Below are positions 9,965 through 18,481 of a stretch of 64,000 nt of DNA, piece by piece; the stretch's first letter is position 1; every line of letters starts with the position of its first letter. The notes beneath the pieces are model-generated. The model ran no database searches. It saw only the letters and a program-made list of their open reading frames with translations, and had not been told where the DNA came from. This DNA comes from CAZNLL01 sp964573885. GTDB lineage: Bacteria; Desulfobacterota; DSM-4660; Desulfatiglandales; Desulfatiglandaceae. The DNA lies in NCBI GenBank assembly GCA_964573885.1, contig CAZNLL010000002.1, positions 24,665 to 88,664 on the forward strand, in the 5' to 3' direction. Position numbers and translations under genes: made by a program.

Positions 9965-10369
9965 TCAGGCCCTTACATTCTTTTCATGTCCTGTCCGGCC
10001 GGCCATGGCTGCACCGACTTCCTGGAGCAGCCTGGCGATGCTGACCGGCTTCTCGAGTTGACTCACCACCGTGGGCAGGTTTGGATCCGAAAGTCTGCGG
10101 TCTGATACGTCTCCCGTCATAATGATAACTTTCTCTTTCCTGCTGTTCTTCTTCATGCGCTTAAGGAGTTCTATACCGTCCAGCCGGGGCATGTGGATGT
10201 CCGTGATCACCAGGTCAAAGCGGGTGTGGCCCAGTTGGCTCAGGGAATCCTCCCCGTCCTCCGCCATGCTTACCTCAAAACCCTCTCCGGATAAGACATC
10301 CCATAAGAGGTGCCTCACCCCCCTTTCGTCATCAACCACCAGAATCTTCTTTGATGCGCTCACGACCAT
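9965..10369 (-). CDS. Stand-alone receiver-domain response regulator (CheY-like)
   Basis: A 134-residue protein made of one receiver domain. It keeps the acidic pair (VVDDE), the phospho-acceptor Asp ([11 protein letters not shown]), the switch Thr (IIMTGD) and the conserved Lys (LEKPVS), so it should be phosphorylatable. There is no output domain; about 15 residues follow the fold. It overlaps the murF stop by 10 nt and precedes mraY by 22 nt, so it is co-transcribed within the dcw operon. No kinase is adjacent. Its target is unknown; a role in tuning wall synthesis or division is inferred from position only. Confidence 0.9.
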   Translation of the reverse strand: MVVSASKKILVVDDERGVRHLLWDVLSGEGFEVSMAEDGEDSLSQLGHTRFDLVITDIHMPRLDGIELLKRMKKNSRKEKVIIMTGDVSDRRLSDPNLPTVVSQLEKPVSIARLLQEVGAAMAGRTGHEKNVRA

Positions 10370-11781
10370 CCTCCTTGATCCCCGAGATCCCCCCGGAGGG
10401 CTTCCACCACCCTTTCCAGACCCGCTTTTCGAGAGCCCTTCACCAGGATGACGGCGCCGGCTGTAACTTGCTCTCTGATACTCTCCACCATGTCCTCATG
10501 GGATCCGACCACCCGGGCCCGGTCCGCAGACATGCCGGATGAGAGGCCCCCCCGCACCGTGTCTGGGGCGTGTTCGCCCAGGGCAAGAAGGAGATCCGCC
10601 CCATGCCCCGCGGCCATACGGCCTGCCTCCTGGTGCGCTTCAGCCGACTCCGGACCCAGTTCCATCATCTCCCCCAGGGCCACAAGCACCGGCCCCCGGG
10701 CCGAGGCCTTTACTGCAGCCAAGGCGGCCTTCAGGGAAGAGGGATTGGCATTGTAGGTGTCATCCACGAGCACCATGTCCCTTTGCAAAGAAACGATTTC
10801 AAACCGGCCCTTCATACCCGTGAACCCGGCCAGCCCCTGGAGGATTGGCTCCGGGCCTTTGTTGAGACACAGGGCCGCCGCGGCTGCCGCCAGGGCGTTC
10901 TGGACGTTGTGGAGGCCGGGCACCCTGAGCCTTGCTTCCCAGGAGCCCGTCGGGGCCTCAAGACGAAAGCACATGCCCTCCCAGCCCAAATCGCGGATGC
11001 CAGAGGCCCTCACCTGATTCCCCTCCCCCAGCCCAAAGGTCATCGCCTCCCTTTTAAATCGGGAAACCCCCTCCATGAGGAAGGAATCATCGCCGTTCAA
11101 GACCACCCGAGCCTTTTCGGAGAGGGCTTCCAACATTTCGAGCTTGGCCTCGACCACTCCCTTCAGATCGCCCACCCCTTCAAGATGGGCCATCCCCACA
11201 TTGGTAATGACCCCCACATGGGGACCTGCGATCTTGGTCAGGCGCCGTATCTCTCCCGGCCGGTTCATCCCCATCTCAAGGACCGCCTTTTCATGCCCCT
11301 CCTCAAGGCGCAGCAGGGACAGGGGGAGTCCGACCAAATTGTTCAGGTTTCCCTCGTTCTTGAGCGTCCTCTCTTCCGTCTCAAGGATGTGAAAAACCAT
11401 TTCCTTGGTCGTGGTCTTACCTGAACTGCCGGTAATGGCCACCACCTGGACCGGGTGCTCCCTTCTCCACCAGATGGCCAGATCCCCCAGGGCCTCCAGG
11501 GTGTCGGCCGCCCCTATGACCACCACCTCCTTGGAAAAGTTGGGTGCGGGACGGTTCTTCTGAACAACCATGCCCGCGGCACCGTTCTCTACGGCCTTTT
11601 TTAGAAAATCATGGCCGTCGTATCGTTCTCCTTTGAGGGCCAGGAAAAGGTCACCCCGTCTGATCTTTCTCGAATCCGTGGAAAGGCCATGAAAAATCCT
11701 GTCCGGAGGCCCCAATAAAAGGGCACCATCGATGGATGAAAGGATTTCCCGGGCAGTGACGGCACCCCAGGCCGCGGCCAT
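10360..11781 (-). CDS. murF: UDP-MurNAc-tripeptide--D-Ala-D-Ala ligase MurF
   Basis: Completes the cytoplasmic UDP-MurNAc-pentapeptide by adding D-Ala-D-Ala. The ATP loop AITGSSGKTTTKEMVFHIL, the central MNRPGEIRRLTKIAGP segment typical of MurF and the DDTYNANPSSL motif in the C-terminal region are visible. Length (473 aa) is normal. It starts 1 nt after the murE stop. The DNA source of its D-Ala-D-Ala substrate (ddl) is not in this cluster. Confidence 0.96.
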   Translation of the reverse strand: MAAAWGAVTAREILSSIDGALLLGPPDRIFHGLSTDSRKIRRGDLFLALKGERYDGHDFLKKAVENGAAGMVVQKNRPAPNFSKEVVVIGAADTLEALGDLAIWWRREHPVQVVAITGSSGKTTTKEMVFHILETEERTLKNEGNLNNLVGLPLSLLRLEEGHEKAVLEMGMNRPGEIRRLTKIAGPHVGVITNVGMAHLEGVGDLKGVVEAKLEMLEALSEKARVVLNGDDSFLMEGVSRFKREAMTFGLGEGNQVRASGIRDLGWEGMCFRLEAPTGSWEARLRVPGLHNVQNALAAAAAALCLNKGPEPILQGLAGFTGMKGRFEIVSLQRDMVLVDDTYNANPSSLKAALAAVKASARGPVLVALGEMMELGPESAEAHQEAGRMAAGHGADLLLALGEHAPDTVRGGLSSGMSADRARVVGSHEDMVESIREQVTAGAVILVKGSRKAGLERVVEALRGDLGDQGGWS

Positions 11782-11782
11782 T

Positions 11783-13294
11783 TCACACCTCCCTCAAGGC
11801 GGCCTCTAAAGCCGCCTTCCTATCATCAAAGGCCCTTCTTTCCTTGCCCACTATCTGATAGTCTTCATGCCCCTTCCCTGCTATGAGGATGAGATCTCCA
11901 GGCTGTGCCATACGCGTCGCCATCCGAATGGCTTCCCCCCGATCCAGTTCCACCATATATCCCCGGTGAGGCCCCGGGGATCTTGAGGAGTCATTGATCT
12001 TTTCCAACTCCGAATGCCGGACACCCTCTTCAATCTGCAAGGCGATGGTGAGGGGATCTTCAGTGCGTGGGTTGTCCGAGGTGATAATCACCAGATCGCT
12101 GTGCTCCCCTGCCACGCGGCCCATCTCCGCCCGTTTGCCCTGGTCCCGGTCTCCTCCGCAACCGAAGACCGTAATGACCCGTTCCTGTGCAAGGGGCCTC
12201 ACCGCTCCCAGGGCCTTCTGAAAGGCATCGGGCGTGTGGGCGTAATCCACAAATATGGGCAGGGACCGCCTGTTTTTGACCCGTTCCAGCCGCCCGGGGA
12301 CCGTTTCAAGCCCCTCCAATCCTTTCCCGACCGTCTCCACATCAATACCCAGGCACAGGGCTGCCCCGGTTGCGGCCAGGATATTGTAAACATTGAAATC
12401 CCCCACCAGACGCGAATGGATCCTCCTCTTTCCCGAAGGGGTAACCAAAGTGGCCGTCAATCCGGAGGTACTTGCTTGAATGTCTTCCGCCCTCACGGCA
12501 TTTCTTTCCCCCAATCCATAGGCCAGCACCGGGGCATCGGTGATTTTTGCCAGGTCTCCGCCCCGGGGGTCATCCATATTGATGACCGCCGTGGTCTCCC
12601 CGGAGGCCCTTTGTGCAAGCCCCTTGAACAGGCGGGTTTTTGCCTCGAAATAGGCCTCCATGGAATTGTGGTAGTCCAGGTGATCCCTGGAAATGTTTGT
12701 AAACACCGCCGCCCTGAAGGGACACGACCGGGTCCTTCCCTGGTCAAGGGCATGGGAGGATACCTCCATCACCACATCCGTCACCCCGGCATCCGCCATC
12801 TTTCTCAAGGCCTTCATGAGGTCAAGGGATTCGGGGGTGGTCACCGGTGCCCCACAGGTGTATCCCGGGTATCGGTAATTGATGGTTCCTATGACTCCGG
12901 CCCTCGCTCCTGCACGCAATAACACGGCCTCCAGCAGGTAACTGGTGGTTGTTTTCCCGTTCGTCCCTGTAATCCCAATGAGGTTCATCCCCTCGAAAGG
13001 TCGTCCATAAAAGGTCGCACTGAGCTCTGAGAGTGCCGCCCTCGAGTCAGGGACCTGGATCACGGTGACGTCCTCCTTGACCCCCTCGGCTTCATGGGTG
13101 ACAAGGGCCACAGCACCGTTTTTCACCGCCTCCCGCAAAAAATGATGGCCGTCCTCTGTATGTCCCTTCAGGGCCACAAAGAGATATCCGGGGCGGACCT
13201 TTCGGGAATCGCAGGCCAGGCCTTCTATTTCCAGGTCACGGTCTCCTTGGAAATTGTTGATGGCTATTCCATTAATCAGTGAGGCCAACCTCAT
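11783..13294 (-). CDS. murE: UDP-MurNAc-L-Ala-D-Glu--2,6-diaminopimelate ligase MurE
   Basis: Adds the third residue of the stem peptide. It has the ATP loop GITGTNGKTTTSYLLEAVL and the C-terminal DNPRTEDP motif; DNPR marks the meso-diaminopimelate-specific enzymes, as opposed to the L-Lys type. The open frame begins 12 codons upstream, but the ATG at 13294 (MRLASLINGI) has an AGAGGGG ribosome site and gives the usual 503-residue protein. The 67-nt gap to ftsI is among the larger gaps of the cluster. Confidence 0.95.
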   Translation of the reverse strand: MRLASLINGIAINNFQGDRDLEIEGLACDSRKVRPGYLFVALKGHTEDGHHFLREAVKNGAVALVTHEAEGVKEDVTVIQVPDSRAALSELSATFYGRPFEGMNLIGITGTNGKTTTSYLLEAVLLRAGARAGVIGTINYRYPGYTCGAPVTTPESLDLMKALRKMADAGVTDVVMEVSSHALDQGRTRSCPFRAAVFTNISRDHLDYHNSMEAYFEAKTRLFKGLAQRASGETTAVINMDDPRGGDLAKITDAPVLAYGLGERNAVRAEDIQASTSGLTATLVTPSGKRRIHSRLVGDFNVYNILAATGAALCLGIDVETVGKGLEGLETVPGRLERVKNRRSLPIFVDYAHTPDAFQKALGAVRPLAQERVITVFGCGGDRDQGKRAEMGRVAGEHSDLVIITSDNPRTEDPLTIALQIEEGVRHSELEKINDSSRSPGPHRGYMVELDRGEAIRMATRMAQPGDLILIAGKGHEDYQIVGKERRAFDDRKAALEAALREV

Positions 13295-13361
13295 GATCCC
13301 CTCTTTCCTTCCACGCCCCTTCTCCGGCAAAGGCCCCGAACCGCCTGCCGAGGAGCCCCTC

Positions 13362-15332
13362 CTACCCGGGGGGTCTGAAACGGACCTTTACCACTCGCAT
13401 TTCTTGAACCGGTGAACCCGGGCTGGGGTCCTGTTCCGCGGCCAAACCCGTTCCCTCTGGAATCACCCTAAGACCCAGGGATCTGCCCTGTTTAAGGACC
13501 TCCCGCATTCCCAGCCCCGTAAAATCCGGCAGGAGCCCCGCTTTCACCCTCAGTTCGAGGGCAATCCGCTCGATTTCTTCCGAAGCCGGATCCTTGGCCA
13601 CGGGTCCGGGGGCCGTGCTATCGACATGGTCTACCAGCCGGATCTGGGGATTGATCCGCAGGTGGTTGAGTGTCCACAGGCCCACCTCCCGGAAGACAGG
13701 CCCGGATACCACACCGCCGTAAGAAATGCCTTTGGGCTCATCGATCACCGCCACAATCACCAGTCTAGGCCCATCCACCGGCACAAAGCCTGCGAAAGTG
13801 GCCACATGCTTGGTCCTTGAATAGGCCTTGGTCTCGGGGTCCACCTTTTGTGAGGTCCCTGTCTTTCCGGCCGCCTTGTATCCCGGGATGGCCGCCTGGG
13901 GAGCGGTTCCCCTGTCGGTTGTAACCCCTTCAAGGATCCTTGCCACTTCCCTGGCGGTGCCGGGGCTAATGACCCTCCTCAGCATCTTGGGGTAGGTCTT
14001 CTTGATGGTCGCCCTTGAGGCGTCCACCATGGATTTGACCACATAGGGCCGCAGCAGTTTGCCTCCGTTTGCGATGGTCGACATGGCCATGGCCAATTGT
14101 AGAGAGGTTGCAGTGGCACCCTGTCCGAAACAGATGGTGGCCCGTCCGATGGGTTTGGTGTCTTTGGCCGGCCGGATAAAGCCGCTCCTTTCCCCCAAGA
14201 GGTTGATGCCGGTCTTGCTCCCGAATCCGAACTTTCGCAGGTATTGACAAAACCGCTCATACCCCAATCTGGCGCCAACCTTTATGGCCCCGATGTTACT
14301 CGAGTGGACCACGATATCCGAGACACTCAGTTCCCCGTATTCATGGGTATCGTGTATCAGATGCCTACCCACCCTGAAGGCGCCGTTCTCACAATCAAAT
14401 GTTGTTTCAGGGGACACCACGGATTCCTCCAAACAGGCCGCCAGAAGAAAGGCCTTGATAGTGGAACCGGGCTCAAAACAGTCTGTGATGGTACGGTTCC
14501 GCCATTCGTGGGGCTTGTACTTATCAAAAATATTCGGGTTAAAACCCGGAACCACGGCCATGGCCAGGATTTCTCCGGTGTTGGGGTCCACTACCAGGCA
14601 GTGACCGCTCTTGGCCTTTGTCTTTTCCACCGCGGATTTCAAGACCTGCTGGGCCTTATACTGGATGTCTTTGTCAATGGTGAGGACCAGGTTCTGCATG
14701 CCCTGGTCGGGAGCGACAGGCCTGCTGATGGAAAAGGGCCGGCCCAGGGCGTCACGCATATGGATAAGGCGGTGTTGGGGCCCCCTCAAGAATTTATCGT
14801 ATCTCTTCTCAAGGCCTTCAAGTCCCTGATTGTCGGTGCCCGCAAACCCTATCAGGTGAGCGGCGATCTCTTTGCACGGGTAATAACGCCTGGTTTCCGG
14901 TGTCACCCCCACCCCCTCCAAGTCGAGGGCACTGACCTTTTCCGCCCGGCTCGTCGGGATTCTCCGGGCGAGCCACACAAAGGATTGGGAACCCTTTATG
15001 AGTTCCCGGGTTTCGTCAAGGGGCATCCCCAGGACCCGCGATAAAGATCGCGCTGTGGTGTTCTTGTCTTTGATTCGATTCGGATGGGCATAAACAGAAC
15101 CCACCTCGATACTTACAGCCAGTTCATGGCCTTCCCGATCATAGATGGTTCCCCGCTTGGGAGGCAGTTTGGTGGTCCCGATATATCCCTGCCGCGCAAT
15201 GGACTCCAGGTGATCCTTTTCCAGGATCTGGAGCTGGTAGGCCCTTGCCAGTATTGTGCCCAGGCCGGCAAGGTAGAAACCGGCCACCAGGTAAATTCGG
15301 AAGCGTATCCATTTCTTGTCCCTGACCTTCAT
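13362..15332 (-). CDS. ftsI: Division-specific transpeptidase FtsI (PBP3) with C-terminal PASTA domain
   Basis: Class B penicillin-binding protein that cross-links septal peptidoglycan. It has one N-terminal membrane segment (about residues 12-30), a pedestal domain and a transpeptidase domain with the active-site STIK (EPGSTIKAF), the SSN motif (VHSSNIGAIKV) and KTGT (AAGKTGTSQK). After the transpeptidase a PASTA domain (about 595-656, LPDFTGLGMREVLKQGRSLG) is present, which E. coli FtsI lacks. Its ATG overlaps the ftsL stop as ATGA. Length is 656 aa. Confidence 0.95.
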   Translation of the reverse strand: MKVRDKKWIRFRIYLVAGFYLAGLGTILARAYQLQILEKDHLESIARQGYIGTTKLPPKRGTIYDREGHELAVSIEVGSVYAHPNRIKDKNTTARSLSRVLGMPLDETRELIKGSQSFVWLARRIPTSRAEKVSALDLEGVGVTPETRRYYPCKEIAAHLIGFAGTDNQGLEGLEKRYDKFLRGPQHRLIHMRDALGRPFSISRPVAPDQGMQNLVLTIDKDIQYKAQQVLKSAVEKTKAKSGHCLVVDPNTGEILAMAVVPGFNPNIFDKYKPHEWRNRTITDCFEPGSTIKAFLLAACLEESVVSPETTFDCENGAFRVGRHLIHDTHEYGELSVSDIVVHSSNIGAIKVGARLGYERFCQYLRKFGFGSKTGINLLGERSGFIRPAKDTKPIGRATICFGQGATATSLQLAMAMSTIANGGKLLRPYVVKSMVDASRATIKKTYPKMLRRVISPGTAREVARILEGVTTDRGTAPQAAIPGYKAAGKTGTSQKVDPETKAYSRTKHVATFAGFVPVDGPRLVIVAVIDEPKGISYGGVVSGPVFREVGLWTLNHLRINPQIRLVDHVDSTAPGPVAKDPASEEIERIALELRVKAGLLPDFTGLGMREVLKQGRSLGLRVIPEGTGLAAEQDPSPGSPVQEMRVVKVRFRPPG

Positions 15333-15697
15333 TTCAAGACGACGATCTGCTCGGGTGAAGGCGCTCTTAGGCCCAGTTTGCGCACGGCTATGTTTTCCAG
15401 GTTCTCTGTGGACTTTAAGATGGCCAGCTCCACCTTGAGCTTGCGGTTGATCTCGAGGAGTTTCATTTCCTGTTTCTTCAACTGGCTCAGATCATAACCG
15501 ATCTGGGTCCGTTCAAAATTGGACCACACATAACCGATACCGCTCCCCATAAACAGGAAGAGCAAGAGGATAATGAGGAGAACCTGTTTTCGAGTTATAT
15601 GAAAACGCCTTTGCCTGACCCGGGAGTTCCTCACCCGCACCCCGGTCCTGGCGTTCCTTGACTGCACCATTTTGGCCACTCTCTCCGGTCTGGTCAT
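15329..15697 (-). CDS. ftsL: Cell division protein FtsL
   Basis: Small bitopic divisome protein (122 aa) acting with FtsB and FtsQ. It shows a very basic N terminus, one membrane segment (about residues 38-58, VLLIILLLFLFMGSGIGYVW) and a short coiled coil (about 65-100, LSQLKKQEMKLLEINRKLK), the expected FtsL layout. FtsL sequences are poorly conserved, so the assignment leans on architecture plus position between rsmH (2-nt gap) and ftsI (4-nt overlap). Confidence 0.88.
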   Translation of the reverse strand: MTRPERVAKMVQSRNARTGVRVRNSRVRQRRFHITRKQVLLIILLLFLFMGSGIGYVWSNFERTQIGYDLSQLKKQEMKLLEINRKLKVELAILKSTENLENIAVRKLGLRAPSPEQIVVLK

Positions 15698-15699
15698 GA

Positions 15700-16635
15700 T
15701 TATACCCTCTCCGCCACCCTCAACAGGGCACTTCGGGCCCTTGGATTTTTCTCGATTTCCTCGGGACTCGGCCTTAGAGCCTTCTTGAAAAGGCGTCTAA
15801 ACACAGGCCTGTTCCCACACACACAGCGGGGAAAATCGGGGGGGCAGGTACACCCCCTCTCCCAATCGGCCATCGCCCTTTTTACCTTCCTGTCTTCCAG
15901 GGAGTGGTAAGACAGGATACACAGCCTCCCACCCCTCTCCAGCAGGGAGGGGACCTTGCCCAGAAACACTTCCAGGTTTTCCAACTCCCTGTTCACCGCT
16001 ATTCTGAGGGCCTGAAATACCCGTGTTGCAGGGTGCCTTGTTTGGAAACGGCGAGAGGGAGGAAATACGGATTTGACCAAGGCCGCCAGCTCGGAGGCCT
16101 TTTCTATGGGTCTTTTTCTCCGTCCCCTCACAATGGCCCGCGCAACCGCTTTGGCCCTCCTTTCTTCACCATAATCCCTGAGTACCTTCTCCAGCTCCCT
16201 TAGAGAAAGCTGGTTTACCAGGTCTTTGGCGGTCAAATCCTCACCAGGGTCCATGCGCATATCCAGGGTTTCATCCCGGGTAAAACTGAAGCCCCGTCCG
16301 GATTGCTCCAGTTGATAAGAAGACATGCCCAGGTCCAGCAGGATCCCGTGAGGCAAATTGAACCCCCGCCTCTTGAGGATCCTGTCCAGGTCCGCATAGT
16401 TGGCCTGGACCGCCCAAAGTCGCTCGCCGAGAAAGCCGAGCCGCCTCCTTGTGAATTGAACCGCTACCGGATCCCTGTCCAGACAAATGAGGCGTCCCTC
16501 TCCACCCAAGGCCGCGGCCACGGCCACGGCGTGTCCGCCGCTACCCGAGGTGCCGTCCACGTATAAGCCGTCAGGGAAATGGACAAGGTGCTTAACAACC
16601 TCTTTTTCCAGGACCGGTTGATGAGGATAGTCCAA
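15700..16635 (-). CDS. rsmH: 16S rRNA (cytosine1402-N4)-methyltransferase RsmH (MraW)
   Basis: SAM-dependent methyltransferase modifying C1402 of 16S rRNA in the ribosomal P site. The N-terminal HQPVLEKEVVKHL and the SAM-binding loop YVDGTSGSGGHAVAVA are characteristic, together with the LDLGMSSYQLEQ motif and the C-terminal CILSYHSLEDRKVK. Length 311 aa is normal. It follows mraZ by 11 nt, the standard gene order at the head of dcw clusters. Confidence 0.97.
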   Translation of the reverse strand: MDYPHQPVLEKEVVKHLVHFPDGLYVDGTSGSGGHAVAVAAALGGEGRLICLDRDPVAVQFTRRRLGFLGERLWAVQANYADLDRILKRRGFNLPHGILLDLGMSSYQLEQSGRGFSFTRDETLDMRMDPGEDLTAKDLVNQLSLRELEKVLRDYGEERRAKAVARAIVRGRRKRPIEKASELAALVKSVFPPSRRFQTRHPATRVFQALRIAVNRELENLEVFLGKVPSLLERGGRLCILSYHSLEDRKVKRAMADWERGCTCPPDFPRCVCGNRPVFRRLFKKALRPSPEEIEKNPRARSALLRVAERV

Positions 16636-16646
16636 GACCAGGCCTT

Positions 16647-17084
16647 CTAAATACCTAACTCGGAAAGGGCTTGACTGGCCTTCGGAAAATTCTTCTTAGC
16701 TCTCTGGAATTCCTCCTCCCATCGGCCCTTTTCCCAGATTTCAAACCGCTTCAGTTCACCTACCAGGACAACCTCTTTATCCAGTCCGGCGATCTCACGC
16801 AGGTCGGGGGGGATGGTGATCCTTCCCTGTTTGATGGGACATTCCACGGCACCGGAGATGAAGTACCTCAAATAGGTATTTACCGCGTGATCGAATTGGG
16901 GAAGATTGGCCGCTTTCTCCTCAACCACCCGCCAGTCTTTGCTGGCGAAGGCCCACAGGCAGGCGTCATGGTTGGTCAGGAACAGGATGTTCTCTGATTT
17001 TTCCTCCAGGACATCTCTGAACCTTGCGGGTATGGCCAACCGGCCCTTGCTGTCAAGGGAATGTCTGGAACGCCCCCGGAACAT
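16647..17084 (-). CDS. mraZ: Transcriptional regulator MraZ
   Basis: AbrB-like (SpoVT fold) DNA-binding protein forming ring oligomers and controlling the dcw operon. The protein (145 aa) begins MFRGRSRHSLDSKGRLAIPA, the first of two double-psi repeats with the DxKGR motif; the second repeat includes KQGRITIPPDLRE. A ribosome site AAGGTGGT sits just upstream of the ATG. The promoter and an array of 10-bp repeats lie directly upstream, so autoregulation is likely. Confidence 0.96.
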   Translation of the reverse strand: MFRGRSRHSLDSKGRLAIPARFRDVLEEKSENILFLTNHDACLWAFASKDWRVVEEKAANLPQFDHAVNTYLRYFISGAVECPIKQGRITIPPDLREIAGLDKEVVLVGELKRFEIWEKGRWEEEFQRAKKNFPKASQALSELGI

Positions 17085-17100
17085 GGCACCACCTTTGTGA

Positions 17101-17140
17101 CACTTTACACCACTTTATTCCACTTTATGCCACTTATATG
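17101..17140 (-). promoter_or_regulatory. MraZ operator: four 10-bp direct repeats
   Basis: On the minus strand the unit AAAGTGG-N3 recurs with exact 10-bp spacing over 40 bp: three good copies plus a degenerate one at each boundary. On the plus strand every ten bases starts CACTT. Tandem 10-bp-spaced GTG-containing boxes upstream of mraZ are the known MraZ recognition pattern (TGGGN5 repeats in E. coli, AAAGTG-type repeats in Mollicutes). The array overlaps the -10 box and ends 17 nt before the mraZ start. Confidence 0.85.
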
Positions 17141-17161
17141 GAAACAAGATTCGCTTGTCAA
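17133..17161 (-). promoter_or_regulatory. dcw operon promoter (sigma-70 type)
   Basis: Reading the minus strand, a perfect -35 TTGACA (17161-17156) is followed after 17 nt by TATAAG (17138-17133). The -10 box overlaps the first MraZ repeat, and the predicted start site near 17126 lies inside the repeat array, so bound MraZ would block initiation. This is the only strong promoter recognised for the dcw cluster. Confidence 0.85.
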
Positions 17162-17190
17162 GGAAAAAACAGAAAAATTTTGGGGTTATT

Positions 17191-17508
17191 TTAACGGGAG
17201 AGGGTATGGAAAAAATAAATGAGGGAAACCACATAGACCCCCGTGAAGAGGAAATTCAAGGTGAGGCCTGAATAGGCATAATCCTTGTCCCCCCTCTCGG
17301 GGATAAGGGGGATGGATTTGAGGGAAGAAACCAGTCCGGAGAGCAGCACAAGGGGCACGATGGTCAGGTAGGGGATGGAAAACCTCAACAGGTTGAAATC
17401 CCCTCGGTCAATCAGGATCAGGATACCGGTCACGGCGGCTGCAACAAAGGGCAGCAAAAAACCGGCTATTGCGAAATGATTGGTTTTTTTGAAGGCGTAA
17501 GGTTTCAC
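17191..17508 (-). CDS. Small membrane protein, unknown function
   Basis: A 105-residue protein with three predicted membrane segments (about 12-34, 42-62 and 80-100) separated by a short polar loop containing PERGDKDY. No family was recognised. It lies 39 nt after the lipid kinase gene in the same direction and ends about 30 nt before the -35 box of the mraZ promoter, so it probably belongs to the upstream deacetylase-kinase transcript and not to dcw. Confidence 0.7.
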   Translation of the reverse strand: MKPYAFKKTNHFAIAGFLLPFVAAAVTGILILIDRGDFNLLRFSIPYLTIVPLVLLSGLVSSLKSIPLIPERGDKDYAYSGLTLNFLFTGVYVVSLIYFFHTLSR

Positions 17509-17547
17509 GATCCTGCCCCGGTTTGCCCACTCGGAGCTGAGCCGCCG

Positions 17548-18477
17548 TCAGGGATTACAGATGATGGGGAGGACTCCAGGGATCACATCAATCTCAACGG
17601 GAAGCCGGCCGAACTGCTCACCGTCCATGTCCAGCAGCACGGTCTCCGTTGAAGATGCCGTGACCCGCCTCCCCTCTTGCTTCTTGATCTTGGGGTGCTC
17701 ATAGATCCGGCCGTTATACAGTTTAGGGAGGTTCCAAAAGACCTGGGCCAGGTTCAAGTCACCGATGAGGGTGATCTGAAACAGGCCGTCGCTCAGATCG
17801 GCTCCGGGCGCCACCCGCATGCCTCCTCCATGGTACTGACCGTTGGCCACCGCCACATTCCACGCCTGAATCTCTTCATCAAAATCCCCGTCTATAGTAA
17901 CGCGCATGATCTTCTTGTTATAGAGCAAAAGGGCGAGGAGGGTGGCCCATATAAAGGAGAAAAAGCCGCCAAAGACCTTGGTGGTCTTATTCACCCGGTC
18001 GTCGACCTCTCCGCCCAGGCCGAAGCTGACCACATTGTGAAAGTAGCGGTATGACGGCCGACCCTCGCGGTGGTGAAAAGTCAGTCTTCCCAAATCCACA
18101 TACCGCACATGCAAGCCCAGGATATTGTCCAGGCCCCGGTCCGGGTCTCCGGGAATGGAGGCGGATTTGGAGAAATCACCTCCCGTGCCCCGGGGCATAA
18201 AGGCAAGGGGGACAGGGCGGAGCAAATTCCCGGCTTCATCCAGGAGGCCGTTGATGACTTCATTCAGGGTACCGTCCCCACCCACGCAGATCACCATGTC
18301 CGCCCCTTCCAGTACGGCCTCACGGCACAACCTGGTGGCATCTCCCGGGCCCTTGGTGATGCGGGTGGCAAAGACGCCCAGGCGATCCTTCACCTTTTTT
18401 CGGAGGCCGGGCCATTGCTTGCCCACGGCCCCGTTCGCCGCCCTGGGGTTGACAATAAAGACCAGATTTCCGGCCAC
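17548..18477 (-). CDS. Diacylglycerol/lipid kinase family protein (YegS/DgkB-like)
   Basis: Member of the DAGK catalytic family, which phosphorylates diacylglycerol or sphingosine-type lipids at the membrane. It begins with the FIVNPRAANG motif and has the nucleotide loop VCVGGDGTLNEVINGLL near residue 65, then MPRGTGGDFSKS and the C-terminal MDGEQFGRLP segment. Length (309 aa) is normal. It follows the deacetylase-like gene by 4 nt, so the two are co-expressed. The exact lipid substrate cannot be read from the sequence. Confidence 0.9.
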   Translation of the reverse strand: MAGNLVFIVNPRAANGAVGKQWPGLRKKVKDRLGVFATRITKGPGDATRLCREAVLEGADMVICVGGDGTLNEVINGLLDEAGNLLRPVPLAFMPRGTGGDFSKSASIPGDPDRGLDNILGLHVRYVDLGRLTFHHREGRPSYRYFHNVVSFGLGGEVDDRVNKTTKVFGGFFSFIWATLLALLLYNKKIMRVTIDGDFDEEIQAWNVAVANGQYHGGGMRVAPGADLSDGLFQITLIGDLNLAQVFWNLPKLYNGRIYEHPKIKKQEGRRVTASSTETVLLDMDGEQFGRLPVEIDVIPGVLPIICNP

Positions 18478-18481
18478 GGCC

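Noticed and set aside
17101..17140. 10-bp repeats as a CRISPR array
   Set aside because: Units are 10 bp with no separate spacers, and they lie on the mraZ promoter; the MraZ operator explains them.
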